A stretch of DNA of 64,000 nucleotides from JBFWML01 sp050251635 (GTDB lineage: Bacteria; Campylobacterota; Campylobacteria; Campylobacterales; SZUA-545). The translations under genes were made by a program, and so were the position numbers. The notes under the pieces were generated by a model. That model searched no databases, was not told the origin of the DNA, and worked only from the letters and a program-made list of their open reading frames with translations. Location of the stretch: positions 1 to 64,000 of the forward strand of contig JBFWML010000001.1 in the NCBI GenBank assembly GCA_050251635.1, in the 5' to 3' direction. Position 1 is the first letter of the stretch. Every line of letters starts with the position of its first letter. Shown piece by piece: positions 51,748 through 60,685 of this stretch.

Positions 51748-52923
51748 TTATTCTCCTTTAGTTAGCCGAGCGCCCAAAGCGCTTTCAAGGGCATAGAGGG
51801 TTTCAAAATAGCTGTTTTGTTGTTCGATAAAAGCCGCCCGCACCTCCCGAGCGCGGCTGCGGGCCGAAAGCACTTCGGTTAAAGTGCCCTGCCCCAGCTC
51901 CAGCAGTCTGCGGCTGCCCTGCACAGCCCGATCGGCCTCGCTTGAAAGCACGCCATAGGCCCTCAAACCACCCTCCAGAACCCTTAGGCGCTCACGCAGG
52001 CTATTAATGAGTGCACTTTTTTCGGCTATCTCCCGCCTAATGTCAAGCGCATCTGCCCTAGCGCTTAGGCGTGCCTTCTCAACACTCAGGTGATGTGCGT
52101 CTCCGGCGGGCAAGGGAATTTTGAGGGCGCCATAGACTCGCTTGGCTTCGACTTCACTGCCAAAACCCACCTCCAAGCTCAATTCGTCAAAGCTGCTGCG
52201 CGAAGCAATCTGCTCCTCGATCGCGGCAATCTGTGCCGAAAGCTCCAATGCCCGAATCGCCGGAGCGTTTTGTTCCCTGAAGTCAAACGTCAACGGAGGA
52301 GAGACACAGACCTGCGCCTTGGGGGGCGGGCGGCCAAACGCCGCCTCAAAGGCATAAGTTTCCGCCTTGACGCGGGCTTGTGTTTCGTCGGCGTACAATG
52401 CGGCCCGCGCCGCTTCGATCCGGGGCCAAATCAGGGCCGATTCAGACAGAATGCCGCTTTGATTTTTTGACTCTACACTTTTTAGCACCGCCAAGGAAAG
52501 ATTTTCCTCTTCATGGGCGGTCTGATGAATCGATTCCGCCAAACACAGGCGGTTCCACGCTAGGAACAGCGCGCTCTCCAAAGCGGCCCGATCGGCTTGC
52601 ATGCGTTGCCGGGACAATTCGCGCCCCAGCTTTGCCCGATCACCGTAAAGCCCGCCGCTTCTAAGATGGGCTATGGGCTGCTCAAAAGCAACCCGCCACT
52701 CACCGCCCTCTACGGCGGCATCACTTACTTGGGCCCCTTCAAACATCAAGGCAGGTGTACCCAACCCCGCTTCGGCACCATAACCGGCGGCGGCGGCATC
52801 ACTTCTGCTTTTTATGGCTTCGACCGCCTCTTGAGGAGCAGACTCTTGCATAAACATTTCAAAACTCACAGGCTGCGCTACGGCTAAGATCGTCGCCGCA
52901 GCCCACGCAATAGGGATGCGCAT
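51748..52923 (-). CDS. czcC: RND efflux outer membrane channel (TolC/CzcC family)
   Basis: 391 residues. A signal peptide (MRIPIAWAAATILAVAQP) is followed by alternating long helices and strands typical of outer membrane efflux proteins, with LSVEKARLSARADALDIRREIAEKSALINSLRERLRVLEGGL and, near the end, RRLLELGQGTLTEVLSARSRAREVRAAFIEQQNSYFETLYALESALG. Two bases separate it from the adaptor gene. It forms the exit duct of the tripartite metal pump. Confidence 0.88.
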   Translation of the reverse strand: MRIPIAWAAATILAVAQPVSFEMFMQESAPQEAVEAIKSRSDAAAAGYGAEAGLGTPALMFEGAQVSDAAVEGGEWRVAFEQPIAHLRSGGLYGDRAKLGRELSRQRMQADRAALESALFLAWNRLCLAESIHQTAHEEENLSLAVLKSVESKNQSGILSESALIWPRIEAARAALYADETQARVKAETYAFEAAFGRPPPKAQVCVSPPLTFDFREQNAPAIRALELSAQIAAIEEQIASRSSFDELSLEVGFGSEVEAKRVYGALKIPLPAGDAHHLSVEKARLSARADALDIRREIAEKSALINSLRERLRVLEGGLRAYGVLSSEADRAVQGSRRLLELGQGTLTEVLSARSRAREVRAAFIEQQNSYFETLYALESALGARLTKGE

Positions 52924-52961
52924 AACGCTCCTTTAAAAAGATTATGAAAAATGCGGATTGA

Positions 52962-53261
52962 TTAAAGCAGGAAAAGCGGGGGGCGAAAAACAGAAAGCGC
53001 AAAACCTACAGGCAGATCGGAATCTTTGGCAACCGGGGTGCGCACAGCAGCAATCGCGACAAAGGGGGTTTCGACAGCGGGCGTTTGTACGGCGGGCGGA
53101 TGGCTGATGCAAAAATGACCCGGCCCGCCCGCCCCATCGTCTTCGGCATGGATCACATGGTGCTCCAGAACCGGCGCGGGGTCGATCAACACACTTGTAA
53201 AATCGTGCATGAAAGAGAGTGCAATAATTAACGCCGGAACATACCGAAACCAACGCTTCAT
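52962..53261 (-). CDS. small periplasmic protein heading the metal efflux operon (CzcI-like)
   Basis: 99 residues. N-terminal signal-like helix (RWFRYVPALIIALSFMHDF), a middle part with clustered His, Asp, Glu and one Cys (HHVIHAEDDGAGGPGHFCISHPP) that could bind metal, and a Pro/Val-rich C-terminus ending FRPPLFLL. Position at the head of the czcCBA-type operon and the HxCxxH-like cluster suggest a CzcI-type sensor or regulator, but sequence similarity is weak. RBS AAGGAGT; a TATAAT lies at 53292-53297. Confidence 0.62.
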   Translation of the reverse strand: MKRWFRYVPALIIALSFMHDFTSVLIDPAPVLEHHVIHAEDDGAGGPGHFCISHPPAVQTPAVETPFVAIAAVRTPVAKDSDLPVGFALSVFRPPLFLL

Positions 53262-53312
53262 ATTGACTCCTTTCATTATTTTAAGTGGCGAATTATAGCC
53301 CAAGAGGCGACG

Positions 53313-54524
53313 CTATTCGTGCCTCAATGCTTCGATCGGATCAAGCTGCGCGGCCTTGCGGGCGGGGAAAAAGCCAAAGACCACCCCCACCAGCGCCGAA
53401 AAGCCAAAGGCGATTAAAACAATGTTTTGATTAAAGATGTAGGGCAACTCAAAGGCGCTCGTCACCCCCACGGCAATACCCAGCCCCAGCGCCACGCCGA
53501 TCAGGCCGCCGATGGACGAAAGCACCACCGCTTCAACAAGAAACTGCGTGAGCACCTCGCGCTCCAGCGCGCCGATCGCCAGGCGAATGCCGATTTCCCG
53601 GGTGCGTTCGGTGACGGAAACGAGCATAATGTTCATAATGCCAATCCCCCCAACCAGCAGGCTAATCGCCGCTACGCTGCCCAGCAACAGCGTGAGGGTT
53701 TTGGTGGTGGCGGTCATGGTGGTCATCAGCTCTTTGGTGTCGCGGATATTGAAGTTATTGACCATCTCGGCTCTAAGCTTGCGCCGTTCGCGCATCAGCT
53801 GGGTCAGACTGCCCTTGATCGACTCCATCTGCATATCGGGATCGGCCGAGAGGTAGATGGTGCGAATATCCTGATTGCCGCCGATGCGCCGCTGAAACAG
53901 CGAAAAGGGCACCATGATAAAGTCGTCTTGATCCATCCCGAAACTCGAAGCCCCCTTGGCCGCCAAAAGCCCCACCACCTCGCAACTGAACTTCTCCAGC
54001 CGGATGAGCGATCCGACCGGATCGGCTTCGCCGAAAAGCTCCTTGCGGGCCGTTTCGCCGATAATGCACACCGACACGCCGATACGCTCTTCGTTTTCTA
54101 AAAAGGCGCGGCCGGAGGCCAGCTCCCAGTCGCGCACCTTCAGATAGTCGTTTTCGCTGCCGGTGACGGTGGTGGTGTAGGTGGTGTTGCCGTAAACCGC
54201 CGTCATCGATTTATTGGCCGCCGGGGCCAGCGCCACAATGCCCGGCACCTCAGCGCGGATGGCGGCCACATCGGCGTACTTAAAGGGCGGCGACGCCACA
54301 TCGCTGCGGGTGGGGCCGCGCCGGTCCTGTCCGGGCTGCAAAATCAGCATATTGCTGCCCAGTTTGGCAATGCTTTGCTGCACCGAAGCGGTGGTGCCGT
54401 CGCCTAGCATCACCATGGCAATCACCGACGCCACGCCAATCACAATCCCCAGCACCGTTAAAAACGATCGCAGCAGATTACGCCGGATCTCCCGCAGGGC
54501 CAGCAAAAACGCGTTAAAGAACAC
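53313..54524 (-). CDS. MacB-like ABC transporter permease
   Basis: 403 residues. The N-terminal membrane helix (FLLALREIRRNLLRSFLTVLGIVIGVASVIAMV) is followed by a MacB periplasmic domain (about 45-245) and three C-terminal FtsX-type helices, with TLLLGSVAAISLLVGGIGIMNIMLVSVTERTREIGIRLAIGA. The ATPase is a separate gene, unlike E. coli MacB where both are fused. The permease gene overlaps the ATPase gene by 11 bases. Substrate may be peptides, toxins, lipids or macrolides. Confidence 0.9.
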   Translation of the reverse strand: MFFNAFLLALREIRRNLLRSFLTVLGIVIGVASVIAMVMLGDGTTASVQQSIAKLGSNMLILQPGQDRRGPTRSDVASPPFKYADVAAIRAEVPGIVALAPAANKSMTAVYGNTTYTTTVTGSENDYLKVRDWELASGRAFLENEERIGVSVCIIGETARKELFGEADPVGSLIRLEKFSCEVVGLLAAKGASSFGMDQDDFIMVPFSLFQRRIGGNQDIRTIYLSADPDMQMESIKGSLTQLMRERRKLRAEMVNNFNIRDTKELMTTMTATTKTLTLLLGSVAAISLLVGGIGIMNIMLVSVTERTREIGIRLAIGALEREVLTQFLVEAVVLSSIGGLIGVALGLGIAVGVTSAFELPYIFNQNIVLIAFGFSALVGVVFGFFPARKAAQLDPIEALRHE

Positions 54525-55203
54525 GGCTGCCCTCCTCCTCGCGCTCGATCAATCCGTCGCGGAAGTGAATAATCCGGTGGGCGTAGGCGGCCATCTCCTC
54601 TTCGTGCGTCACCATGACGATCGTAATGCCCCGATCGCGGTTAAAGCTCTGCAAAAGCCCCATCACCTCGCGGCTGCGGGCGGTGTCGAGATTGCCCGTG
54701 GGTTCGTCCGCCAGCAACAATAGCGGCTGCGTCACGATGGCCCGGGCGATCGCCACGCGCTGCTGCTGGCCGCCGGAGAGTTCGGCGGGGGTGTGGTGGG
54801 CCACGCTTTCAAGCCCCACCTGTTCAAGCGCCTGCATCGCCATCTTGTGCCGCTCCTTGGCGGGCGTGCCGCGGTAAAGCAGCGGCAGCTCCACATTCTC
54901 CAGCGCCGTGGTGCGCCCAAGCAGGTTAAACCCCTGAAACACAAAGCCCAGATAGTGGCGGCGCAGCAGCGCGCGGCCGTTGCGATCGAGCGCGCTCACG
55001 CTCACGCCGCCAAAACGGTACTCGCCGCTGCTGGGGGTGTCCAGACAGCCGACAATATTCATCGTGGTCGATTTGCCCGAACCGCTCGGCCCCATAATGG
55101 CCACAAACTCCCCCGCCTCGATCGACATATCCACCCCGCGCAGCGCCCACGCCGCCGCGTCGCCCGCGCCGTAAACCCGCTTGACGCCGTTAAAGGCGAT
55201 CAT
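54514..55203 (-). CDS. MacB-like ABC transporter ATP-binding protein
   Basis: 229-residue ATPase of the LolD/MacB group. Walker A is GPSGSGKSTTMNIVGCLDTPSSGEY, the signature is LSGGQQQRVAIARAIV, Walker B is LLLLADEPTGNLD and the switch is TIVMVTHEEEMAAYAHR. It powers mechanotransmission by the FtsX-type permease encoded next. The start overlaps the adaptor gene stop by four bases. Confidence 0.93.
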   Translation of the reverse strand: MIAFNGVKRVYGAGDAAAWALRGVDMSIEAGEFVAIMGPSGSGKSTTMNIVGCLDTPSSGEYRFGGVSVSALDRNGRALLRRHYLGFVFQGFNLLGRTTALENVELPLLYRGTPAKERHKMAMQALEQVGLESVAHHTPAELSGGQQQRVAIARAIVTQPLLLLADEPTGNLDTARSREVMGLLQSFNRDRGITIVMVTHEEEMAAYAHRIIHFRDGLIEREEEGSRVL

Positions 55204-56432
55204 TTCTGCTTCGCTCCGGTAATGACGCGATCGCCCTCCGCCGCGTCGCCTTCGATCAGGGCGCTGAAAGAGCCGTCGGTATCGCCTTTTTTGACCTTGA
55301 CCATCACCGGTTGACCGTCTTTAAGCAGCCAGATCCGATCGCCGTTTTGGGCGTTTGAACGGGTGCGCATGGAACCGGGCACGCGCATCAGCCCGCCCGC
55401 CGGAGCGCTTGCGGAAGACTGGGGCGGAGTGAACCGGAAAGCGGCGTTGGGCACCGCCAGCGCATTGGGGGTTTTTTTGGTGATGATCGACGCCTGCGCG
55501 GTCATGCCCGGACGCAAAAGCCCCTGGCTGTTATCCACCCGCACGACGGCGTTGTAGGTCACCACGCCGCCCACAATCTGCGAACCCAAGCGCACCTGCG
55601 CCACCGTGCCCTCAAAGAGCCGATCAGGATAGGCGTTCACGCTAAAACTCACCGCCTGACCCGCTCTCACCTCGCCCACATCGGCCTCGTCCACCGCCAC
55701 GATCACCTGCATTTTTTTCAGGTCTTCGGCCAGCGTAAAGAGCTTGGGCGCCTGCATCGAAGCGGCCACCGTCTGACCGGGGTCCACCTCACGGGTGAGC
55801 ACGATGCCGTCAATGGGCGAAAGCACCACCGCCTTGCGCAGATTCTCTTCGTCCGTCGCCACCGATGCTTTGGCCTGCTCCAGTTGCGCCAGACTGGCCG
55901 CATGGGCCGCTTCGGCGCGGTTAAAGGCGGCGCGGGCGGCTTCCATCTCCTTGGTGGACGGGTAGCCGCCCTGGGTTTCGGCAAAAATCGCCTCCAGCCG
56001 ATCGTGCTGAAGGCGGGCTTCGTTCAGGGCCACCGCCTGCTGGCGCACATTGGCTTCGGCCACCCGGAGGGCCGCGCGGGAGCTTCGCAGGGCCGAGTCG
56101 AGCTTGGCGGTATCCAGCCGCGCGAGCACCTGTCCTTTTTTGACCGGATCGTTAAAGTCCACCAGCACCTCATCCAGCGTCCCCGAAACCTCGATCCCCA
56201 CCTCCACCGTATGCACCGGCTCCAGATTGCCCGTGGCCTGCACGGTGACAACCAAGTCCTGCCGCTTGATCTCGGCGGTGACAAAACTCAGCGGCGTTTC
56301 GGCGCTGCGGAAGAAAAAGAACCAAACCCCCGCCGCCAACGCGACAAGCGCGATAAGCAACACCCAAAGCCAGCGGCGGCGCGACTTGGCGGGGGGATGG
56401 AGCAAAGAAAGGTCGATTTGCGGGCTATTCAT
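55200..56432 (-). CDS. macA: MacA-like periplasmic adaptor
   Basis: 410 residues. The N-terminal membrane anchor (WLWVLLIALVALAAGVWFFFF) precedes the adaptor: VVTVQATGNLEPVHTVEVGIEVSGTLDEVLVDFNDPVKKGQVLARLD, a long helical hairpin (about 105-190) and ATLEEN-like then SPIDGIVLTREVDPGQTVAASMQAP lipoyl segments. It links the MacB-like transporter to the TolC-like channel. It overlaps the TolC gene by eight bases. Confidence 0.9.
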   Translation of the reverse strand: MNSPQIDLSLLHPPAKSRRRWLWVLLIALVALAAGVWFFFFRSAETPLSFVTAEIKRQDLVVTVQATGNLEPVHTVEVGIEVSGTLDEVLVDFNDPVKKGQVLARLDTAKLDSALRSSRAALRVAEANVRQQAVALNEARLQHDRLEAIFAETQGGYPSTKEMEAARAAFNRAEAAHAASLAQLEQAKASVATDEENLRKAVVLSPIDGIVLTREVDPGQTVAASMQAPKLFTLAEDLKKMQVIVAVDEADVGEVRAGQAVSFSVNAYPDRLFEGTVAQVRLGSQIVGGVVTYNAVVRVDNSQGLLRPGMTAQASIITKKTPNALAVPNAAFRFTPPQSSASAPAGGLMRVPGSMRTRSNAQNGDRIWLLKDGQPVMVKVKKGDTDGSFSALIEGDAAEGDRVITGAKQK

Positions 56433-57618
56433 GGGAGGCCTTTGTCCAAGTTAGGGCGTAGTGAAGCTTTGCCTGCTCGATCCGGATGGCCAGATCGCTA
56501 AGGCGGATTTCGTCGTTGTCGATCGCTCGGGTGTTTTGAAGGGTTTGCAGATCGTAGCGGCTGCGTTCGCCCGACCGCACCGCCCGATCGGTGACGGCGA
56601 TGAGTTCGTCGTAAAGCGCAATGTTTTTGCCCAGCAGCGCCCTGCCCTCTTCCAGCGCCGCGATCGTTGCCGCGGTCTGATCGTACAAAGCCGCCGCCGC
56701 CAGCTTGGCATCCTGCGCCAGCGAGCGGGTTCTTAGGGCTTCGGCTTTTTTCTCCTGCACGGCGGCGGTGGCCGTCAGGCTCAGCGGCATCGACAGGCGA
56801 AGCCCCGCGCTGTAGCTTTCGCCGTCGGCGCTTAGGCCTTCGCTTTGGCGGTAATCCACGCTGGCGGTGGCGCTGAGGGCGGGCAGATAACCTGCGGCGC
56901 TGATCGCCTGCTGGGTTTTGGCCATTCGGCTTTGCGCTTGGGCCAGCCGGGAAGCCAGATGGCGATCGGTAAAGGTCTCTTGGGTGAGCGGAGCATAAAC
57001 GGGCAGCGCGATCGCCTCCGGTTCCAGGGGCGTTAGACGGCCTAGCTCCAGCCGGCGGTTACGCAGCGCCGCCTGCAGCTCCACCCGCGCCTTTTGCAGG
57101 GTGTTGCGCTCCCGAAGCGCGTCGTTAAGCTGCGTAATATCGGCTTCGCCTGCTTCGTACTGGCGGCGCTTGAGAAACAGAGCGATCTCGCTGTTTTCCA
57201 AACGCCGGTCGTTTTGTTCCAAACGGATGCGATCCTGTTCGTACCCCAGCCGGGCCAGGGCCAGCTCCTGCAAATAGCCGTTGGTAGTCTGCTCCAGCGC
57301 CAACCGCTCGGCGCGCGCCCATTCATCGGCATAACGGATACTGGCCGTAATGCCGCCGGAACGGAACAGATCCTGAGCAAAACTTGCCCCCGCCTGTTGG
57401 CTTAGCGTGCTTTCGTTGCTGCCCGCGCCTTTGCTCTCCGTGGCCGAAGCGCTCAAAGAGACTTCGCCGACCCAGTCGTATTTCAGCCGCCGCTCGCCCG
57501 CTTCGATCGCCGCGGCTTTTTGGGCCAAAACCGCCTGTTTTTCGGGGGTGAGCATGGAAACATCCAGCGCCCAAAGCGCCGTCAGGGGAAAAAAGAGCAA
57601 TCCGATCAACCGTTGCAC
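56425..57618 (-). CDS. TolC-family outer membrane channel
   Basis: 397 residues with a signal peptide (MQRLIGLLFFPLTALWA). Long helices with heptad patterns alternate with strand segments (WVGEVSLSASATESKG, AGYLPALSATASVDYRQSEGLSADGESYSAGLRLSMPLS), and the C-terminal third has the second repeat SGERSRYDLQTLQNTRAI. GTG start preceded by AAGGAGAGG. It is the first gene of the macA-ATPase-permease operon and would be the exit duct. Confidence 0.88.
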   Translation of the reverse strand: MQRLIGLLFFPLTALWALDVSMLTPEKQAVLAQKAAAIEAGERRLKYDWVGEVSLSASATESKGAGSNESTLSQQAGASFAQDLFRSGGITASIRYADEWARAERLALEQTTNGYLQELALARLGYEQDRIRLEQNDRRLENSEIALFLKRRQYEAGEADITQLNDALRERNTLQKARVELQAALRNRRLELGRLTPLEPEAIALPVYAPLTQETFTDRHLASRLAQAQSRMAKTQQAISAAGYLPALSATASVDYRQSEGLSADGESYSAGLRLSMPLSLTATAAVQEKKAEALRTRSLAQDAKLAAAALYDQTAATIAALEEGRALLGKNIALYDELIAVTDRAVRSGERSRYDLQTLQNTRAIDNDEIRLSDLAIRIEQAKLHYALTWTKASHE

Positions 57619-57727
57619 ACGCCTCTCCTTATGGAAGCGCCATTATCCGGTTTTGGGGTGAAGAGAAGGTGAAGCTGGGCTTAGCAGTTGGGGGTGATGC
57701 AATGGGGTAAAATTTTATGATAGAGTA

Positions 57728-57743
57728 ATGGAATGTATTCCAT
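57728..57743. promoter_or_regulatory. palindromic operator-like sequence before the ATPase gene
   Basis: ATGGAAT-GT-ATTCCAT, perfect 7-base arms with a 2-base centre, ending 16 bases before the ATG of the ATPase gene. The start codon itself lies in a second short palindrome (ATGGA-T-TCCAT, 57760-57770). It could be an operator or autoregulatory site. Confidence 0.4.
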
Positions 57744-57759
57744 AAAAGGATAAACACAA

Positions 57760-59034
57760 ATGGATTCCATTCTCGTAGATGATAACCCGCACTGGGACGC
57801 CCTCCATGCCTATGATGAGTATTCCCCCCGAGAAAAACTCGACCAAGCGTTGAGCTTTCTAAAAGCCAAAGAGGCGATCGCCATTCTGGGCGCGCGCCGG
57901 GTCGGTAAAAGCTCACTGGCACGGCTGATAATCCGCTCACTGCTGCCTGCGACCAATCCCAGAAACATCTTTTTCATCAATCTGGAAAAGCCCGCATTTA
58001 TCCCGCACAAAAACGATCCGGCCTACCTTGATACCATCTATGAAAACTACCTCAAAATCGCCAAACCCGATATGAAAGAACGCATCTATGTCTTTTTGGA
58101 CGAAATACAGATTTTTTCCGACTGGGAGGTGTTCGTCAAATCCCGCTATGAAAACAGCAACATCAAGTTCATCGTCACGGGGTCAAACTCTTCGCTTCTT
58201 ACTTCGTCATATGCGACGATGCTGACCGGCCGGGTGCTTAAACTCACGCTCAATTCGTTCAGTTTCCGCGAGTTTCTCGCCTACAAAGAGATTCCCCATG
58301 CCTCACGGCTGGAGCGTGCGCGCCACCGCATCGACATCAAGCGGGCGCTGGATGAGTACCTCAAATGGGGCGGGTATTATTCGGTCTTTTCCAATGACGA
58401 TGTCCATATCAAAAAAGAGTACCTCAAGAATATCGCCGAGGACATCATCCTTAAAGACATCGTCCCCCGCTACAGCATCAAAAACAGCGCAGGCATCCGC
58501 GATCTTTTCTTTTACATCGTTTCCAATGCCACAACGACAATCAACTATGCTTCATTGGCCAAGAAGCTTTCGATGGACCCCAAGACGGTCAAAGAGTATG
58601 TGGACTATTTCGAGGATAATTTCCTTATCCGCCGCGTCAGCCGTCACCATACCAAGCTTGCCGCCCAGATCAACTCCCCAAAAAAGCTCTATCTCACCGA
58701 CAACGGTTTTTTAAATCTGGGCATTTCACCGGATCGCAACCGGGGGGCCATGCTCGAAAACGTCGTTTGTAACCACTGGAGCGAGAAGGCGATCGCCTAT
58801 CTTCTGGAAAACAGGGAGTGCGATTTTTATGTTGACGGAAACGTTTATCAGGTCTCCTATGCGATCGGAGACGAAAAGACCCGCAAGCGCGAACTGGACG
58901 GGCTGGAGTTTTTTATGAACGAACTGAGCCTCACCGAGGGACATCTCATTACCTACGACGCGAGCGAGACCGTCAGCAAAGAGGGCAAGACAATGCATAT
59001 TCAACCGATCGAAGAGTTTTTGCTCTCACAGTAG
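57760..59034 (+). CDS. AAA ATPase with DUF4143-type C-terminal domain
   Basis: 424 residues. The P-loop is GARRVGKSS (about 43-51), Walker B is YVFLDEIQIFSDW, sensor-like IVTGSNSSLLTSSYATMLTGR follows, then the LSFREFLAY-like SFSFREFLAYKE typical of this family. The C-terminal part has the ADLSMDPKTVKEYVDYFEDNFLIRRV-like winged helix and KKLYLTDNGFLN, LENVVCNHW of DUF4143. Such ATPases are common in mobile, sporadically distributed positions; their target is unknown. It is preceded by the palindrome and AAAGGA. Confidence 0.86.
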   Translation: MDSILVDDNPHWDALHAYDEYSPREKLDQALSFLKAKEAIAILGARRVGKSSLARLIIRSLLPATNPRNIFFINLEKPAFIPHKNDPAYLDTIYENYLKIAKPDMKERIYVFLDEIQIFSDWEVFVKSRYENSNIKFIVTGSNSSLLTSSYATMLTGRVLKLTLNSFSFREFLAYKEIPHASRLERARHRIDIKRALDEYLKWGGYYSVFSNDDVHIKKEYLKNIAEDIILKDIVPRYSIKNSAGIRDLFFYIVSNATTTINYASLAKKLSMDPKTVKEYVDYFEDNFLIRRVSRHHTKLAAQINSPKKLYLTDNGFLNLGISPDRNRGAMLENVVCNHWSEKAIAYLLENRECDFYVDGNVYQVSYAIGDEKTRKRELDGLEFFMNELSLTEGHLITYDASETVSKEGKTMHIQPIEEFLLSQ

Positions 59035-59293
59035 GAATCCCAGAAGGCCAAGAAATGGGGGATGTGCCACAAGACCGCCGAACGATGCGAGTTTAAATGG
59101 CCTGCTAGTGGCTGCGACGGCAAGCGCTACTTCTTCTGCTGCTACGATCAGCCCTTCACCAAGATGCTGATGGTGCAAGTCAAAGCGCAATTGGGCGAAC
59201 CGCATGGTGATCGAAACCGTCAACGGCGAAAAGAAAGTCACATACAACAATTACCCCTTTGTGGACTTTATGGCCAAGCACGGGGCGAAGTAA
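59035..59293 (+). pseudogene. TraN-like conjugation protein remnant (frameshifted)
   Basis: A coding remnant begins in the frame directly after the ATPase stop: WGMCHKTAERCEFKW, CDGKRYFFCCYDQPFTKMLM and QVKAQLGEP resemble the Cys-rich C-terminal part of TraN, which carries the FCCF...IIQEQ...QLG pattern. After about 59200 the sense continues in a different frame as MVIETVNGEKKVTYNNYPF to FMAKHGAK and a stop, so a frameshift and a 5' truncation have inactivated it. TraN stabilises mating pairs in F-type conjugation. No other transfer genes are present. Confidence 0.5.
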
Positions 59294-59299
59294 TCCACT

Positions 59300-59452
59300 A
59301 TGTCGGCAGCGCGGATCTGGCTTGATTTCCTAATCCGCCTTCCGGGCACCGTCCTCCACGAACTCGCGCACTATCTGGCTGCCAAACTCACCGGCAGCCG
59401 GGTGATCTCCTTTTCCCTCTGGCCCTCGGTTCCTTGTTGTGTTTGTTGTTAA
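59300..59452 (+). pseudogene. truncated HELAHY zinc-metalloprotease-like fragment
   Basis: 50 residues: MSAARIWLDFLIRLPGTVL, then HELAHYLAAKLTGSRVISF and SLWPSVPCCVCC. HELAH is the zinc-binding HExxH of M50-like membrane proteins, preceded by a hydrophobic segment. The frame degenerates into Cys codons and stops where the full protein should have several more helices, so it appears to be a 5' fragment whose rest was lost, perhaps with the insertion or deletion next to the fic gene. Confidence 0.5.
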
Positions 59453-59504
59453 AGAAATAAGTGATATTTTAAATAAATGATTTCCTTATTAAAGGACTGC
59501 GCCC

Positions 59505-60665
59505 ATGAAGCGCGACAAAAACGGCCGGATCGTCGCCAGCATTGCCGGAGGCGAAAGCGTTCGCGCCTTTGTGCCCGCGCCCCTGCCGCCCGTTCCGGCG
59601 CTTAATTTAAGCGGCCCGCTTCAGGCTAAACTGGAGCGGGCTACCTTGGCGCTGGGGCGGCTGGATAGCGTGAGTGTTCTGCTGCCCGATCCGCAACTGT
59701 TTCTTTATGCCTATGTCCGGCGCGAAGCGGTGCTTTCGTCGCAGATCGAAGGCACGCAGTCGTCGCTTTCGGACTTGCTGCTTTACGAGCTGGACGGAGT
59801 GCCGGGCGCGCCCTTTGACGATGTGGCGGAAGTTTCCAACTATGTTGCGGCGCTAAACCACGGCATGGCGCGGCTGACGGAAGGATTCCCGCTGTGCAAC
59901 CGGCTGCTGCGCGAAATGCACGCCAAGCTCATGGCGGGCGGACGCGGTAGCGAAAAACTGCCCGGCGAGTTTCGCCGCAGTCAGAACTGGATTGGCGGAA
60001 CGCGGCCCGGCAACGCACACTTTGTGCCGCCGCCGCCCCAAGAGGTGGATGCCTGCATGGGCGAATTAGAGCGGTTTATCAACGATGCCGCTTCGGGGCA
60101 AAGCGTGCTAATTAAAGCGGCTTTGGCCCATGTGCAGTTTGAAACCATCCACCCCTTTTTAGACGGCAACGGGCGGCTGGGACGCTTGCTGATCGCCCTG
60201 ATGCTGCACGAAAGCAAGGCGCTTGGCCAGCCGCTTTTGTATCTGAGCCTTTACTTCAAACAGCACCGCCGGGTTTATTACGATCTGCTCGATAGCGTCC
60301 GGCAGGAGGGCGACTGGGAAGCGTGGGTGGAGTTTTTCTTAGAAGGGGTCGAAGAGACGGCTAGCGGCGCGGTGCAGACCGCCCGACGCTTGGTAGCACT
60401 GTTTGAACATGACCAATCCGCACTCAAAGCCAAGCGGGGATCCTCCAGTCTGATTCACGCGCTCAATGCATTGCGCCAACGCCCGGTCTCTTCCATTGGG
60501 CAAGTGGCACAGCTCTCAGGCCTTACCTTCCCCACTGCCTCCAAGGCGCTACAAACGCTAACCGAAGAAAAGATAGTGAGGGAACTGACCAACCGGCGGC
60601 GTAACCGGGTTTTTGCGTATGACGCTTATTTGCAAATACTCAACGAGGGCGGGGAAACGTTTTAG
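59505..60665 (+). CDS. Fic-family AMP transferase
   Basis: 386 residues. The Fic motif HPFLDGNGRLGR (about 210-221) is intact, so AMPylation activity is expected. The N-terminal inhibitory helix motif (S/T)xxxE(G/N) is present as SSQIEG, which places it in class II with internal auto-inhibition. A C-terminal winged helix (SSIGQVAQLSGLTFPTASKALQTLTEEKIVREL) suggests DNA binding. The gene stands alone behind an A+T-rich gap. Confidence 0.92.
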   Translation: MKRDKNGRIVASIAGGESVRAFVPAPLPPVPALNLSGPLQAKLERATLALGRLDSVSVLLPDPQLFLYAYVRREAVLSSQIEGTQSSLSDLLLYELDGVPGAPFDDVAEVSNYVAALNHGMARLTEGFPLCNRLLREMHAKLMAGGRGSEKLPGEFRRSQNWIGGTRPGNAHFVPPPPQEVDACMGELERFINDAASGQSVLIKAALAHVQFETIHPFLDGNGRLGRLLIALMLHESKALGQPLLYLSLYFKQHRRVYYDLLDSVRQEGDWEAWVEFFLEGVEETASGAVQTARRLVALFEHDQSALKAKRGSSSLIHALNALRQRPVSSIGQVAQLSGLTFPTASKALQTLTEEKIVRELTNRRRNRVFAYDAYLQILNEGGETF

Positions 60666-60685
60666 GAAGGTTTAAAATTGTGATT

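Noticed and set aside
59454..59498. AATAAG...CTTATT inverted repeat before fic
   Set aside because: Six-base A+T-rich arms with a 23-base spacer are expected by chance in this stretch.
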